Notes under the pieces: model-generated
The model's database searches: none
Told to the model about the DNA's origin: nothing
What the model saw: the letters and a program-made list of their open reading frames with translations, nothing else
Shown here: in pieces, positions 52,532 to 62,483 of the stretch
Layout of the letters: the number at the start of each line of letters is the position of its first letter
Numbering within the stretch: position 1 is the stretch's first letter
Assembly (NCBI GenBank): GCA_934491515.1
Contig: CAKSTF010000007.1
Span: forward strand, 5,409-69,408
Source of the DNA: an uncultured Eubacteriales bacterium
Lineage (GTDB): Bacteria; Bacillota; Clostridia; Oscillospirales; Acutalibacteraceae
Length of the DNA: 64,000 nt
Reading direction: 5' to 3'
Made by a program: the position numbers and the translations under genes

Positions 52532-54700
52532 ATGATTTCTGTCGCTGAACTTCCCGAAAAAACCAAAAAGTTTTTTTCGGATAATTTTTCAGTTACTTCA
52601 ACCAAAAAAACAAAGGTTGCAGGCATAACAACGGCTTTTGTACTTATGGCAGCTGTTGTTGCTCTTAATAAAGAATTTACTTCGCAGTCATTTGCTTCAA
52701 AATGGCTTCTTTTTGCCTTTGCCATGGTCTTTCCGTTTGCGGTAGGCGCAGCGCTTGCCTACCGTATAAAAATCAAAAACGAACTTGTCGGCAAGATCGT
52801 TTATCTGGCGCTTTTGTTTATTATGCCTCTGCTTACGATAACCATGACCGAGTGTTTGAACAGTATTTTTATATACGACATGACCTATCTCGGTTTCCTC
52901 GGTAATTATATCGTGGTACTGCTGCTTTATTTTTTGATATTTACCTTAAGCGGAAGTCTGCGCATTTCCCTTATAATTTCCAACACTCTTCTTTACGGCC
53001 TTGCGCTTGCACACGCATATATCGTTGAATTCCGCGGCACGCCTTTTATACCGATGGACTTTTTAAGCATAACTACCGCCAAAGGCGTTGCAAATACCTA
53101 TGATTACACACCGACCTATAACATTATAATCGCAACTCTTTTGTTCATTTTTATTTTGATTGTTGCCGCCAAGATAAGCGCACCAAAATATAAAACAATT
53201 ACAAAAATAATTTCGCGCGGTTTTACCGGTCTGTTTTTTACGGTTGTTATATCGCTTTTCTACTTTACCTCAGTTTTTGCGGACGCCGGCGTTAAACCCG
53301 ACTTCTGGAATCAGTCGCGCGGTTATAAAAACTACGGCTTTGTTTTCAGTTTTTTCTGTAATACGAAATACCTGTACATGTCAGTTCCGGACGGTTATTA
53401 CGCCGATGAAGTCGGAAATCTTGTTAAGAAAAACGTTGACGAGCAGCCTATAAAGCCTGATTCCGACGCACCTAATATAATCTGCATTATGAACGAATCC
53501 CTCTCTGACCTGAGTGTTCTGGGCGATCTTTCCAGCAACGAAGATTATATGCCTTTCTTACATTCGCTTACAGAAAACACGGTTAAGGGCAACCTTTATG
53601 TTCCCGTTATCGGCGCCGGTACTTCAAACACAGAATTTGAGTTTTTAACAGGACACACCACTGCATTCTTACCGTCCGGCAGCAATGCTTATATGCTTTA
53701 TATCAATAACCCCATTGCTTCCCTTGTTTCCACACTTAAAGGTCAGGGATATGCGCCTTATGCCTTTCATCCTTATTATGCAAGCGGCTGGAACAGAACG
53801 AGTGTTTACAATTATATGGGCTTTAATTCCTTTAAAAGCCTTGAAAATATAATGGACGTATCCATAATGGATGATTTTGTGTCAAACGGCAGCGATGCGG
53901 ACTATTTACAGGAATTGATAAACCAGTATTATCCCGACCGCAGCAATATGATAATACGTCAGTATGTCAGCGATTCTTACGACTATAAAGTTCTTATAAA
54001 CGATTATGAATCGCGCGATAAATCCGTACCGTACTTTGTTTTCAATGTCACGATGCAGAATCACGGAGGTTACACTACTTCCGCGTCGAATTTCAACGAA
54101 TCCATTACCATAAATTCTGAAACCACTTACAACAAGGCAAATAAGTATCTATCCCTTGTAAAAGCAAGCGACGATGCATTTAAAGAACTTGTCGAATATT
54201 TTTCGGGCGTAAAGGAAAAAACGATAATTTGTATGTTCGGTGATCATCAGCCCAATATCGAAACCGGCTTTATTTCCGAACTTTTAGGCGTTCAAAGCCT
54301 TTCAAACCTAACGCTTGAACAGGAACAAAAACGCCATATAACTCCTTTTTACATTTGGGCAAATTACGATATCGAAGAAAAACAGATAGATAAGCTAAGT
54401 TCCAACTATCTTTCAAGTTTTTTGCTCCAGACTGCAGGCGTTAAACTTACGGATTACAATAAATATCTGCTTAAACTTTCCGAAAAACTGCCTGTTATCG
54501 ACACTGTGGGTTATATAGACGCCGACAACAACTATTACAGTTGGAACGATAAAAGCGCTTATTCAAAACTTCTTTCGGAATATGAAAAAATACAGTATAA
54601 CGCCATTTTCGATTACAAGCATACGGACACTTCAATATTCTATCTTGAAGGATTCACACCGGAAATGGTAGTATCTAAAAAGGAAACCGACACCGAATGA
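52532..54700 (+). CDS. LtaS-family sulfatase-type membrane enzyme (lipoteichoic acid synthase-like)
   Basis: Membrane enzyme of 722 residues. About five N-terminal helices (to residue 260) anchor an extracellular alkaline-phosphatase-like domain. It shows IICIMNESLSDL (metal ligand Glu), GAGTSNTEFEFLTGHT with the probable catalytic Thr, QNHGGY and FGDHQPN. LtaS enzymes build polyglycerolphosphate from phosphatidylglycerol; related enzymes transfer phosphoglycerol to other glycans, so exact product is inferred. The stop overlaps the Nudix start by 4 bp. Confidence 0.88.
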   Translation: MISVAELPEKTKKFFSDNFSVTSTKKTKVAGITTAFVLMAAVVALNKEFTSQSFASKWLLFAFAMVFPFAVGAALAYRIKIKNELVGKIVYLALLFIMPLLTITMTECLNSIFIYDMTYLGFLGNYIVVLLLYFLIFTLSGSLRISLIISNTLLYGLALAHAYIVEFRGTPFIPMDFLSITTAKGVANTYDYTPTYNIIIATLLFIFILIVAAKISAPKYKTITKIISRGFTGLFFTVVISLFYFTSVFADAGVKPDFWNQSRGYKNYGFVFSFFCNTKYLYMSVPDGYYADEVGNLVKKNVDEQPIKPDSDAPNIICIMNESLSDLSVLGDLSSNEDYMPFLHSLTENTVKGNLYVPVIGAGTSNTEFEFLTGHTTAFLPSGSNAYMLYINNPIASLVSTLKGQGYAPYAFHPYYASGWNRTSVYNYMGFNSFKSLENIMDVSIMDDFVSNGSDADYLQELINQYYPDRSNMIIRQYVSDSYDYKVLINDYESRDKSVPYFVFNVTMQNHGGYTTSASNFNESITINSETTYNKANKYLSLVKASDDAFKELVEYFSGVKEKTIICMFGDHQPNIETGFISELLGVQSLSNLTLEQEQKRHITPFYIWANYDIEEKQIDKLSSNYLSSFLLQTAGVKLTDYNKYLLKLSEKLPVIDTVGYIDADNNYYSWNDKSAYSKLLSEYEKIQYNAIFDYKHTDTSIFYLEGFTPEMVVSKKETDTE

Positions 54701-55179
54701 GAAACACAACCCTTTGCCATATCGAAAAAGACGGCAAATACCTTATGCTTCACCGCATTAAAAAGGAAAACGACCTTAACCGTGATAAATGGGTGGGTAT
54801 CGGCGGAAAATTTGAAGATAAGGAAAGCCCTGAACAATGCAACCGCCGCGAGGTATTTGAAGAAACCGGTCTTACTCTGCTTTCGACTGAATATCGCGGA
54901 ATTGTCACCTTTGTTTCGGATAAATGGGAAACCGAATATATGCATATTTTTACCTCCCGTGAATTTTCGGGAAACGTCACCCAGTGTGACGAAGGCGAAC
55001 TTTTGTGGGTTGACAAGCATGAACTCTTAAACTTGCCGATTTGGACAGGCGACAAGATTTTTTTAAAACTTATAGAAGACCCCGCTTTCCCCTTCTTCTC
55101 ATTAAGGCTTGAATACTGCGGCGATACGCTTATAAGCGCGATACTTAACGATACTGACTTGGATATTGGTGATATTTAA
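54697..55179 (+). CDS. Nudix hydrolase (MutT/8-oxo-dGTPase-like)
   Basis: A 160-residue Nudix enzyme that cleaves nucleoside diphosphate derivatives. The Nudix box GGKFEDKESPEQCNRREVFEETGL is at about residues 36-59 with all metal-binding Glu present. The surrounding LMLHRIKKENDLNRDKWVGIGG resembles the MutT/oxidised-nucleotide group. It is coupled to the LtaS-like gene by a 4-bp overlap and to the LOG gene by one base. Confidence 0.9.
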   Translation: MRNTTLCHIEKDGKYLMLHRIKKENDLNRDKWVGIGGKFEDKESPEQCNRREVFEETGLTLLSTEYRGIVTFVSDKWETEYMHIFTSREFSGNVTQCDEGELLWVDKHELLNLPIWTGDKIFLKLIEDPAFPFFSLRLEYCGDTLISAILNDTDLDIGDI

Positions 55180-55757
55180 TGAACATTTGTATATACGGCG
55201 CCTCTTCCGATAATATTGACGCCGCATTTAAAGAAAAAGGATTTGAAATGGGCGAAATTATCGCACAATCCGGTTCAACGCTTGTTTTCGGTGCCGGAAA
55301 CGGCGGTATGATGGGCGCGATAGCGCGCGGAGTAACAAAAGGCGGCGGTAATATAATCGGCATTTCCCCTGCTTTTTTCAATGTGGACGGCGTCCTTTAC
55401 GAAAATTCCACCGAAATGATATATACCGATACTATGAGCGAACGGAAAACGCTGCTTGAAGAGAAGGCGGACGCTTTTTTGGTAACTCCGGGCGGAATAG
55501 GAACGTTTGATGAGTTTTTTGAAACGATTACCCTGCGACAACTTTCCGTTCACAAAAAACCTATCGCGATTTATAATATAAACGATTATTTTAAACCGCT
55601 TATCGATTTGCTTGAAACAGCAATAGATAAAAACTTTATGTCCGCAGAAAACAGAAAACTTTATTTTATATCCGAAAGCCCTGCGGAAATTATGAAATAT
55701 TTTTCCGAGTACAACCCCGAAACAATACCCGATATTGATTTCAGGAATACAAAATAG
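55179..55757 (+). CDS. LOG/TIGR00730-family nucleotide phosphoribohydrolase
   Basis: Rossmann-like protein of 192 residues with VFGAGNGGMMGAIARGV and PGGIGTFDEFFETITLRQL (the PGGxGTxxE motif). The family releases base from nucleoside monophosphates and is called lysine decarboxylase in old annotation, which is wrong. It shares the operon with the Nudix enzyme, so a role in nucleotide clearance is plausible. The substrate is not known. Confidence 0.9.
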   Translation: MNICIYGASSDNIDAAFKEKGFEMGEIIAQSGSTLVFGAGNGGMMGAIARGVTKGGGNIIGISPAFFNVDGVLYENSTEMIYTDTMSERKTLLEEKADAFLVTPGGIGTFDEFFETITLRQLSVHKKPIAIYNINDYFKPLIDLLETAIDKNFMSAENRKLYFISESPAEIMKYFSEYNPETIPDIDFRNTK

Positions 55758-55758
55758 C

Positions 55759-55797
55759 AAAAATCCCGAAGAAGTTTTATTTCTTCGGGATTTTTAA
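55759..55797. terminator. Bidirectional terminator between LOG gene and ligA
   Basis: AAAATCCCGAAGAA / TTCTTCGGGATTTTT with an 8-nt loop, A and T runs on both ends. Confidence 0.85.
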
Positions 55798-55806
55798 TTT
55801 GCGGTT

Positions 55807-57774
55807 TTAAAGCATAGCCTTAAATTCCTCTTCACTTATCACTTTTATTCCAAGTGCGTTTGCTTTTTCAAGTTTGCTGCCTGCCTCTTCTCCGGCAAGC
55901 ACGTAGTCGGTCTTTTTAGAAACAGAAGATGATACTTTGCCGCCCAAAGACTCAATCAAACTGCCTGCTTCGGTGCGTGTATATGTCGGTAATGTTCCTG
56001 TAAGCACAAACGTTAGTCCTTTAAACTTATCGCCCGAGGGCGCGTTTAAAGACTTTGTATTAACGCCGTGGGATTTTAGTTTTTCTATCATAACAGCAGT
56101 ATCAGGAAGCGCAAAAAACTCTGCGGCGGATTTAGCCATAATATCGCCGAAACCTTCAATAGAAGCGATTTCTTCTGCCGTGGCGGACATTATACTCTCT
56201 ATATCGCCGAACGCGGCAGAAAGCAGTTTTGCGCCCTTTACGCCTATATGCCGAATACCGAATGCGGTTATAAGCCTTGAAAGGTCGTTATTCTTCGATT
56301 TTTCTATTGCGGCTTTCAGGTTATCGGCAGATTTCTGCCCAGTGCGTTCAAGCGCCATAAACGCTTCAAAATCAATGGAATAAATATCCGCAATGTCGGA
56401 GATTATTCCTGCGTTTAGCAGCTGTTCAAGCACCGCGGGTCCTAAGCCCTCAATATCCATTGCGTCACGCGAAGTAAAATGAATAAGGTGACGCAACAGT
56501 TGTGCCGGACATTCGGCATTTGTGCAGCGCAGCACCGATTCGTCGTCTTCCCTTGTTACGGGCGACCCACAAGAGGGGCAAACGGACGGCATTTTAAACA
56601 CCGCCGAATCGGCACAGTGCGATTTTACGGTAAGTACTTCGGGAATTATCTCCCCCGCTTTTCTTACAACTATCGTATCGCCTATTCCGATTTGTTTTTC
56701 GTCGATAAAGTCCTGATTGTGCAGCACCGCGCGCGACACGGTAGTACCGGCAAGTTGTATCGGGTCAAATACCGCCGTAGGCGTAAGCGCGCCCGTTCTT
56801 CCTACCTTAACCTCGATTTCCCTTAAAACGGTTTCTTTTTCTTCGGGCGGATACTTATACGCCACCGCCCATTTAGGATATTTAGCCGTTGAACCCAGTT
56901 CGGTTCGGTAATCCAAATTGTCTACCTTAATAACCGCGCCGTCAATATCAAAGGAAAGTTCGCCCCGTGTGTTTCCTATACGTTCAACCTCTTTAATAGC
57001 AGACTCAATATCAGCGCATTTTTTGTAAGTCGGTAAAACCGAAAAGCCCTGACTTTTCAGAAAATCAAGTGTTTCTATATGACTTTTAAATGTTTTGCCC
57101 ACAATGCTTTGAATGTTAAAAATAAATATCGAAAGTTCACGTTCTGCGGTAACGGCCGAATTTTTTTGCCGCAGCGAGCCTGCAGCGGCATTTCGCGGGT
57201 TTTTAGGCGGTTTTTCGCCCAAAAGTTCCTGTCTTTCGGTAAGGCGCATAAAACTTTCGTGCGACATATAAACCTCGCCGCGAACTTCAAGATGATTTTT
57301 AAACGGAATGTTTTTCGGAATGTCGCGAATGGTTTTAAGATTATCGGTCACGTTCTCGCCGGTCTCGCCGTCGCCCCTTGTAGACCCCAGTGTAAAAGCG
57401 CCGTTTTCATAAACCAAAGATACCGAAAGTCCGTCTATTTTAGGTTCTACCGAAAACGCGGTTTTTGCGCTGTCTATCCTGCTTCCGAATTCGCGCAGTT
57501 CTTCATAACTGAAAACATCCTGCAAACTTTCCATTTTTACGGCGTGCGCCACCGGTGAAAAGGCAACGTTTGCGCTGCCGCCCACCTTCTGTGTCGGTGA
57601 ATCGGCTGTTACAAGCTGCGGAAACTCTTTTTCAATATTCCGCAGTTCTCTTGTAAGGGCGTCATATTCAAAATCCTCAATTTCGGGAGCGTCTTCATTA
57701 TAATAAAGTTCGTTATGATGCTTTATAAGTTTTGCAAGTTCTTCTGCCCTGTTCTTTGCTTCTGAAAAGTCCAT
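55807..57774 (-). CDS. ligA: NAD-dependent DNA ligase
   Basis: Seals nicks in replication and repair using NAD. The adenylated lysine is Lys112 in VEPKIDG. Downstream come the OB fold (VGRTGALTPTAVFDP), the four-cysteine zinc finger (CPSCG..CTNAECPAQ), HhH repeats, and a BRCT domain at residues about 580-655. At 655 residues it is full length. It lies 18 bp after yunB in the leftward direction. Confidence 0.97.
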   Translation of the reverse strand: MDFSEAKNRAEELAKLIKHHNELYYNEDAPEIEDFEYDALTRELRNIEKEFPQLVTADSPTQKVGGSANVAFSPVAHAVKMESLQDVFSYEELREFGSRIDSAKTAFSVEPKIDGLSVSLVYENGAFTLGSTRGDGETGENVTDNLKTIRDIPKNIPFKNHLEVRGEVYMSHESFMRLTERQELLGEKPPKNPRNAAAGSLRQKNSAVTAERELSIFIFNIQSIVGKTFKSHIETLDFLKSQGFSVLPTYKKCADIESAIKEVERIGNTRGELSFDIDGAVIKVDNLDYRTELGSTAKYPKWAVAYKYPPEEKETVLREIEVKVGRTGALTPTAVFDPIQLAGTTVSRAVLHNQDFIDEKQIGIGDTIVVRKAGEIIPEVLTVKSHCADSAVFKMPSVCPSCGSPVTREDDESVLRCTNAECPAQLLRHLIHFTSRDAMDIEGLGPAVLEQLLNAGIISDIADIYSIDFEAFMALERTGQKSADNLKAAIEKSKNNDLSRLITAFGIRHIGVKGAKLLSAAFGDIESIMSATAEEIASIEGFGDIMAKSAAEFFALPDTAVMIEKLKSHGVNTKSLNAPSGDKFKGLTFVLTGTLPTYTRTEAGSLIESLGGKVSSSVSKKTDYVLAGEEAGSKLEKANALGIKVISEEEFKAML

Positions 57775-57792
57775 TTAAATAACGCTCCTGTT

Positions 57793-58476
57793 CTAATTAA
57801 CATCGCCGTAGTTAAATATATCGTCTACAATACTGGCGTCTTCGCCCTCGATAACATTTATATAAGAATCGGGCACCGTGCCGTTTATAAGCGTTTGTGC
57901 GGCAAGCGCCGTTGTGCTTACCTTAAAGCCCTTTGAAGCGCCGGCTGCCAAAATGTTACCCGTTATGTCAATTTTAATTACTATTTGATGTAAAACGCTG
58001 TTTATACCGGCAGACGTAAGTTTGCTGTCAAAATCCAAAAATTCCGTGTGCGCCAGATTCATTTTAAATTTGATTTTCGGGCCGTATCCCGATGTATATT
58101 CCTGGTTAAGCAGCGTGCCAAGCGGTATGTTCATAGTAATTTCCTGCTGCTCTGTAACAATACGGTATATTTCGTTTGAAATAAGGCCTTTAAGCATATT
58201 TACCTTTGCAGTATCAATGGTAATGCCCGTAATTATACCGTCGCTGTTTACAGAAACGTGGGAAATATCATCATATTTTACATCGCTATCCCGTAAAACG
58301 TTAATTACAGCCTGGTTTGCGGCGTTAAGCATAATGTTTTCGGCGGTGCTTTTTGCATTTGTAAACGCCACCGTGCGAAAGCGAAAAAGCGAAACCCCGG
58401 CAGCGGCAAGTAAGGCGGCAAAAAGCAGCATCCAGCGCGAAAGCACATATAAAAAGTCATTTTTTCCGTATTTCAA
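57793..58476 (-). CDS. yunB: Sporulation protein YunB
   Basis: A 227-residue protein with one N-terminal membrane helix (about residues 12-32) and a beta-rich extracytoplasmic domain. IPLGTLLNQEYTSGYGPKIKFKMN and FDSKLTSAGINSVLHQIVIKI match YunB, a SigE-controlled sporulation protein of unknown mechanism. It is divergent from sigK across 122 bp and is followed by ligA. Confidence 0.87.
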   Translation of the reverse strand: MKYGKNDFLYVLSRWMLLFAALLAAAGVSLFRFRTVAFTNAKSTAENIMLNAANQAVINVLRDSDVKYDDISHVSVNSDGIITGITIDTAKVNMLKGLISNEIYRIVTEQQEITMNIPLGTLLNQEYTSGYGPKIKFKMNLAHTEFLDFDSKLTSAGINSVLHQIVIKIDITGNILAAGASKGFKVSTTALAAQTLINGTVPDSYINVIEGEDASIVDDIFNYGDVN

Positions 58477-58598
58477 ATCATCACCCTTTTCGTATTACAT
58501 AATACGAAAAGGCGTAACCGCACGTTAATATTTTACCACAAATATTATGTGTTTTCAATAAAATACCGCCGCATATATTTAAATATGGGGTGAATTTT

Positions 58599-59279
58599 AT
58601 GATTGGTCAACTGTTTTTAAAAATCTTATCGGGACTGCATTACCTTGTATTGCATGTAACCAATGCCGGCTCCTTTCCGCCGCCGCTTTCTGCAAAACGT
58701 GAAAGCGAATTACTGCAAAAAAGCAGAAACGGCGATATTGACGCCAGAAACAAACTGATAGAGCACAATCTGCGCCTTGTAGCGCATATAATCAAAAAAT
58801 ACTACTCAAATTCCTGCGATCAGGACGATTTAATATCAATCGGCACGATAGGCCTTATTAAGGCTGTTTCTACCTTTAATGCCGATAAAGGAATACGCCT
58901 TGCCACTTATGCCGCAAGGTGCATAGAAAATGAAATACTGATGCACTTTAGGAATCTGAAAAAATCTTCTCAGGACGTGTACATAAGCGACCCTATCGAT
59001 TCCGATTCCGAAGGTAACGCCTTAACGCTTATTGACGTTATATCCGATGATACCGATATTGTAGAAGAAATAGATAAAAAGGTAAAATTGCAAAAACTTA
59101 AGAAGATAATTGGCACGTCGCTTGATGAACGCGAAAAAGAAATTATCGAAATGCGTTACGGTCTTAACGGACACGAGGAAATGACCCAGCGCGTTATCGC
59201 AAAACAGCTTAACATATCAAGAAGTTACGTTTCAAGAATAGAAAAGGCGGCGCTTTTGAAATTGCGGTCACGGTTATAG
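58599..59279 (+). CDS. sigK: Sporulation sigma factor SigK, uninterrupted
   Basis: Late mother-cell sigma factor. The start is placed at ATG 58599 behind GGGGTGA, giving 226 residues. The N-terminal pro-sequence-like hydrophobic stretch (LFLKILSGLHYLVLHVT) is followed by SFPPPLSAKRE, region 2 with NLRLVAHIIKKYYSNSCDQDDLISIGTIGLIKA, and region 4 with ISRSYVSRIEKAALLKL. The gene is one piece; no skin-type element interrupts it. A CATATATT at 58572-58579 could be a SigE -10 element. Confidence 0.93.
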   Translation: MIGQLFLKILSGLHYLVLHVTNAGSFPPPLSAKRESELLQKSRNGDIDARNKLIEHNLRLVAHIIKKYYSNSCDQDDLISIGTIGLIKAVSTFNADKGIRLATYAARCIENEILMHFRNLKKSSQDVYISDPIDSDSEGNALTLIDVISDDTDIVEEIDKKVKLQKLKKIIGTSLDEREKEIIEMRYGLNGHEEMTQRVIAKQLNISRSYVSRIEKAALLKLRSRL

Positions 59280-59331
59280 TTGCCGCAATTTCAAATGTAT
59301 GGTATAGTGTAAAAAAAGGCGGTGTTAAAAT

Positions 59332-59991
59332 ATGAAAAGAAGCGTGTCGCGTAAAAAGTGTTACCTTATACTGATTGCGGTAATCGTTTTACTGACTTTA
59401 ATACTGCTTTATCTTTTTAACTACATACCACACCTGAAATACGATAACTCACATTTCGGAATAAACACCTATAAGAGTTTAACGGATAAGGACGGCGACG
59501 GTATCGATGACCAGACAGATATATTGAAGAACACAAGGAAATATATCAAAACAAAACCCAAATATGAAAGCCGTTATTATGCCGGCGGCTACCCGGATGA
59601 CGGTTACGGCGTTTGCACAGATGTTGTTGCCTTTGCGCTGAAAGATGCGGGTTACGACCTTATGGAACTTTTAGATGACGATATTAAAGAGTCCCCCGAA
59701 AGTTACAGTATAGAAACACCCGATAAAAACATTGACTTTCGCAGGGTTTCAAATCTTAAAATTTGGTTTAAAAGAAATGCGATTTCGCTTACAACCGATA
59801 TTTATGATATCGGTGAATGGCAAGGCGGGGATGTGATAATTTTTGAAGGTCATATCGGAATAGTGTCCGACAAACGCAACCGCGACGGTATACCTTTTAT
59901 AATACATCACGCAAACCCCTATCAGGCGCATTACGAAGAAGATATTTTACCGTTTCGCAGCGATGTTGTCGGGCATTACAGAATTTCATAA
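59332..59991 (+). CDS. DUF1287-family membrane-anchored protein
   Basis: A 219-residue protein with an N-terminal membrane helix (about residues 10-32) and an extracytoplasmic domain. GVCTDVVAFALKDAGYDL, WQGGDVIIFEGHIGIVSD and HHANPY fit the DUF1287 family, which has an NlpC/P60-like Cys-His arrangement. A DKDGDGIDD segment near residues 52-60 looks like a calcium-binding loop. It may be a cell-wall amidase, but this is unproven. GGCGGTG precedes the ATG. Confidence 0.82.
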   Translation: MKRSVSRKKCYLILIAVIVLLTLILLYLFNYIPHLKYDNSHFGINTYKSLTDKDGDGIDDQTDILKNTRKYIKTKPKYESRYYAGGYPDDGYGVCTDVVAFALKDAGYDLMELLDDDIKESPESYSIETPDKNIDFRRVSNLKIWFKRNAISLTTDIYDIGEWQGGDVIIFEGHIGIVSDKRNRDGIPFIIHHANPYQAHYEEDILPFRSDVVGHYRIS

Positions 59992-60057
59992 AGAAAATCA
60001 GGCGATAAAATACTTGACTAAACGAATGATATATGGTATTATATCATTCGTTCCGAT

Positions 60058-60132
60058 GCAGGTGTAGTTCAATGGCTAGAATCCCAGCCTTCCAAGCTGG
60101 TTGTGTGGGTTCGATTCCCATCACCTGCTCCA
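60058..60132 (+). tRNA. tRNA-Gly (anticodon TCC)
   Basis: GCAGGTG and CACCTGC form the acceptor stem, discriminator T and encoded CCA follow. The anticodon arm CCAGC-CTTCCAA-GCTGG gives TCC, reading GGA. GGTTCGATTCCC is the T arm. Confidence 0.95.
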
Positions 60133-60173
60133 TAAGATAAAATCGTCGCACCAATGTGACGTTAATGATTAAG

Positions 60174-60198
60174 TCAACTAGAAATAGTTGATTTTTTT
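60174..60198 (+). terminator. Terminator downstream of tRNA-Gly
   Basis: TCAACTA-GAAA-TAGTTGA followed by seven T. It may belong to tRNA-Gly or to the end of the mobile element. Confidence 0.75.
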
Positions 60199-60230
60199 GT
60201 GCGTTATTGCAAAGAAAGGTGTGATGTGAT

Positions 60231-60503
60231 ATGATTAAAATAATTAAGAAGAAAATCAATATGAGTGATGAACTCAAAACCAAAATCGATTGGTCTTGCA
60301 AATTTAGTAAGCAGAAATATAAAATCTACGAAGGTTGCTTACGAATTGTTGAACATACTAATCTAGCGTATGTTGAACCTCATAAGGTTATAATAAATAA
60401 CCAGTTATACTTGTTCTTTAATGAACAGAAATATTTTTATTTAGGAAACTTACAAAATAAAGTTCCATTATCTGAATTGTCAGAATACATAGCAAGGCAT
60501 TAA
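60231..60503 (+). CDS. Uncharacterised 90-residue protein at the element edge
   Basis: A small basic protein (MIKIIKKKINMSDELKTKIDW) behind AAAGGTG, with AT-rich codons like those of the following recombinase gene and unlike the chromosome. It has Tyr- and Phe-rich strands in the C-terminal half and no known motif. It is the first gene after tRNA-Gly and probably part of the inserted element. Confidence 0.6.
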   Translation: MIKIIKKKINMSDELKTKIDWSCKFSKQKYKIYEGCLRIVEHTNLAYVEPHKVIINNQLYLFFNEQKYFYLGNLQNKVPLSELSEYIARH

Positions 60504-60574
60504 ATTGATTTGAGAGTTTAGATACTCCCATAATATTGGTTGTTTTTGTCGTACAAATAATCAATAAAATCTAG

Positions 60575-60604
60575 AGGTGTCCTTGTTATGTGACACCTTT
60601 TTTG
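60575..60604 (+). terminator. Terminator upstream of the recombinase gene
   Basis: AGGTGTC / GACACCT around a 10-nt loop, followed by TTTTTT. It isolates the recombinase from upstream transcription or attenuates it. Confidence 0.7.
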
Positions 60605-60644
60605 GTGCCTTTCACTACCCTAAAAAGAAAGGAGAATGATAATT

Positions 60645-62465
60645 ATGGATAATGAAAGGAAAACAGCAGGAGTTTATATTCGTGTATCAACAGAAGATCA
60701 AGCAAGAGAAGGATTTAGTTTAGGTGAACAAGAGGAAAAATTACTTCAATTATGTAATTTTAAAGATTTAGAAGTTTATAAGGTCTATAGAGACGCTGGG
60801 ATATCTGCTAAGGATATGGAACATAGACCTCAATTTCAAGCAATGCTACAAGATATGAAAGAAGGAAAAATAAATTATATTGTTGCTTATAAACTAGATA
60901 GAATTACCCGTTCGGTTCGTGATCTGGAAGAACTAATATCAGTTTTAGAACAATATAATTGCTTTCTACTATGTGATAGAGACGATGTTAATACTTCTAC
61001 TGCTAATGGAAGATTCTTTGTAAGAATGCTAACAGTATTATCACAGTTAGAAATAGAAATTGTATCAGAAAGAACAAAATTTGGATTAAATGGTGCAATT
61101 AAGTCAGGACATATTCCAGGTCAAAGGCCATTTGGTTATAAGAGTGCTGATGATAAAACAATGATTATTGATAATGCTACTCGTCCCTATGTAGAAAAAA
61201 TATTTGATATGTATTTAGAGGGAAAAAGTTTTCAGCAAATTGCTAATTACTTTAAAGAAAATGATGTTTATCCTAAAAAGAAATGGAGAGATACTACTAT
61301 CCAAAAGATTATAGATAACAAAATCTATATGGGTGATTATGAACAATATAAACGAATTGGCAAACAAGAAAATCTAGAACCAATAGTTTATATGAATGTT
61401 GTAGAACCTATTATATCTCGTGCCAAATGGGAAGAATGTCAAAGACAAAAGGAAAGAAATCAAAGAACTTATACTAGAGATAGAATTTATACTTTTTTCC
61501 AAAGGCTTAAATGTCCAGATTGTGGAAGGATAATGAAATGTAAAGGTTCTGGTGGTACTAAAAGAAAATATATGTACTATACTTGTGAGCATTGTCATAT
61601 TAACTTTAACGAGAGTCATGTAGAAAAACTGTTGAAGAATTTTATTTATGATTTATTAGAATATGATATGGCTGTTAAAAAGTTTTTCTTACCTATTCTA
61701 GAAGATAAGAATAGTAAAATTGATACAAATTCTATTGATAAAGAAATTAGAAGTTTAGAAAAGCAAAGAGAAAGAATTAAACAAGCCTACATTAAAGGTA
61801 TTGTAGAAATGGATGATTTTAAAGAAGATTATAAACTAATTGAAGATAAACTTGCCAACTTAGAAAATAAAAAACTAGAATTAATTAATTTAGAAACTTT
61901 TAATTACTCACCTCACGAATTACTTGCTGAAAGAGATTTAGAAAGAGAAAAAATGATAAGGCTTGATACTTTAAATTCATTATTAAAATCAAAATGGAAT
62001 GATATGGATAAGTCAGAAAAACAAGAATTTATTTCTAAATTTATTGATACTATTGAAATTAAAAAGGATGATAAAGGAAATTTAATTCTTGAGAAAATTA
62101 ATTTTAGAAATGGATTTATTAAAGAGTTAATAAGATTTTATGATGTAGGAATATTTGATGTAGCTGTTCCTGTTATGATTAATAATAATGAAGAAATAAT
62201 TAAAGGCAGTCGAATGTCAAAAGATGAATTAAACAAATATTTAAATAAAATGAATGAATGTTTTGAAACTTCTTTTTATGAAATGTACGAAAAAATTGAT
62301 GATGAAACTAATGAAATAATATTAGAATATCAACCTAAAATTGATGAAAAAATTATTAGATTTGTAGCACTTACCAATTCAAATAATTTTCCAATATCAA
62401 GAGAAGATATTAAAGATAAATACGGAATTGTAAGCTATAAAACTAATAAATTATTAGAAAGTTAG
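60645..62465 (+). CDS. Large serine recombinase (TnpX-like)
   Basis: Integrase/excisionase-type DNA recombinase of 606 residues. The start is set at ATG 60645, ten bases after GGAG; an earlier ATG is too close to it. The resolvase domain has catalytic Ser15 in YIRVSTEDQ, then YKLDRITRSVRDLEEL and a recombinase domain with GQRPFGYK. A zinc ribbon (CPDCG..C..CEHC) near residues 285-320 is followed by a coiled-coil C-terminal region. It would carry out insertion and excision of the element. Confidence 0.94.
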   Translation: MDNERKTAGVYIRVSTEDQAREGFSLGEQEEKLLQLCNFKDLEVYKVYRDAGISAKDMEHRPQFQAMLQDMKEGKINYIVAYKLDRITRSVRDLEELISVLEQYNCFLLCDRDDVNTSTANGRFFVRMLTVLSQLEIEIVSERTKFGLNGAIKSGHIPGQRPFGYKSADDKTMIIDNATRPYVEKIFDMYLEGKSFQQIANYFKENDVYPKKKWRDTTIQKIIDNKIYMGDYEQYKRIGKQENLEPIVYMNVVEPIISRAKWEECQRQKERNQRTYTRDRIYTFFQRLKCPDCGRIMKCKGSGGTKRKYMYYTCEHCHINFNESHVEKLLKNFIYDLLEYDMAVKKFFLPILEDKNSKIDTNSIDKEIRSLEKQRERIKQAYIKGIVEMDDFKEDYKLIEDKLANLENKKLELINLETFNYSPHELLAERDLEREKMIRLDTLNSLLKSKWNDMDKSEKQEFISKFIDTIEIKKDDKGNLILEKINFRNGFIKELIRFYDVGIFDVAVPVMINNNEEIIKGSRMSKDELNKYLNKMNECFETSFYEMYEKIDDETNEIILEYQPKIDEKIIRFVALTNSNNFPISREDIKDKYGIVSYKTNKLLES

Positions 62466-62483
62466 AAAGGAAATAATAAAATT

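Noticed and set aside
58599..59279. Possible skin-type element in sigK
   Set aside because: The sigK gene is continuous from the pro-sequence to region 4 with no inserted DNA.
60044..60301. Minus-strand 85-codon frame with MGIEPTQPAWKAG
   Set aside because: It is the reverse complement of tRNA-Gly, also a common false call.
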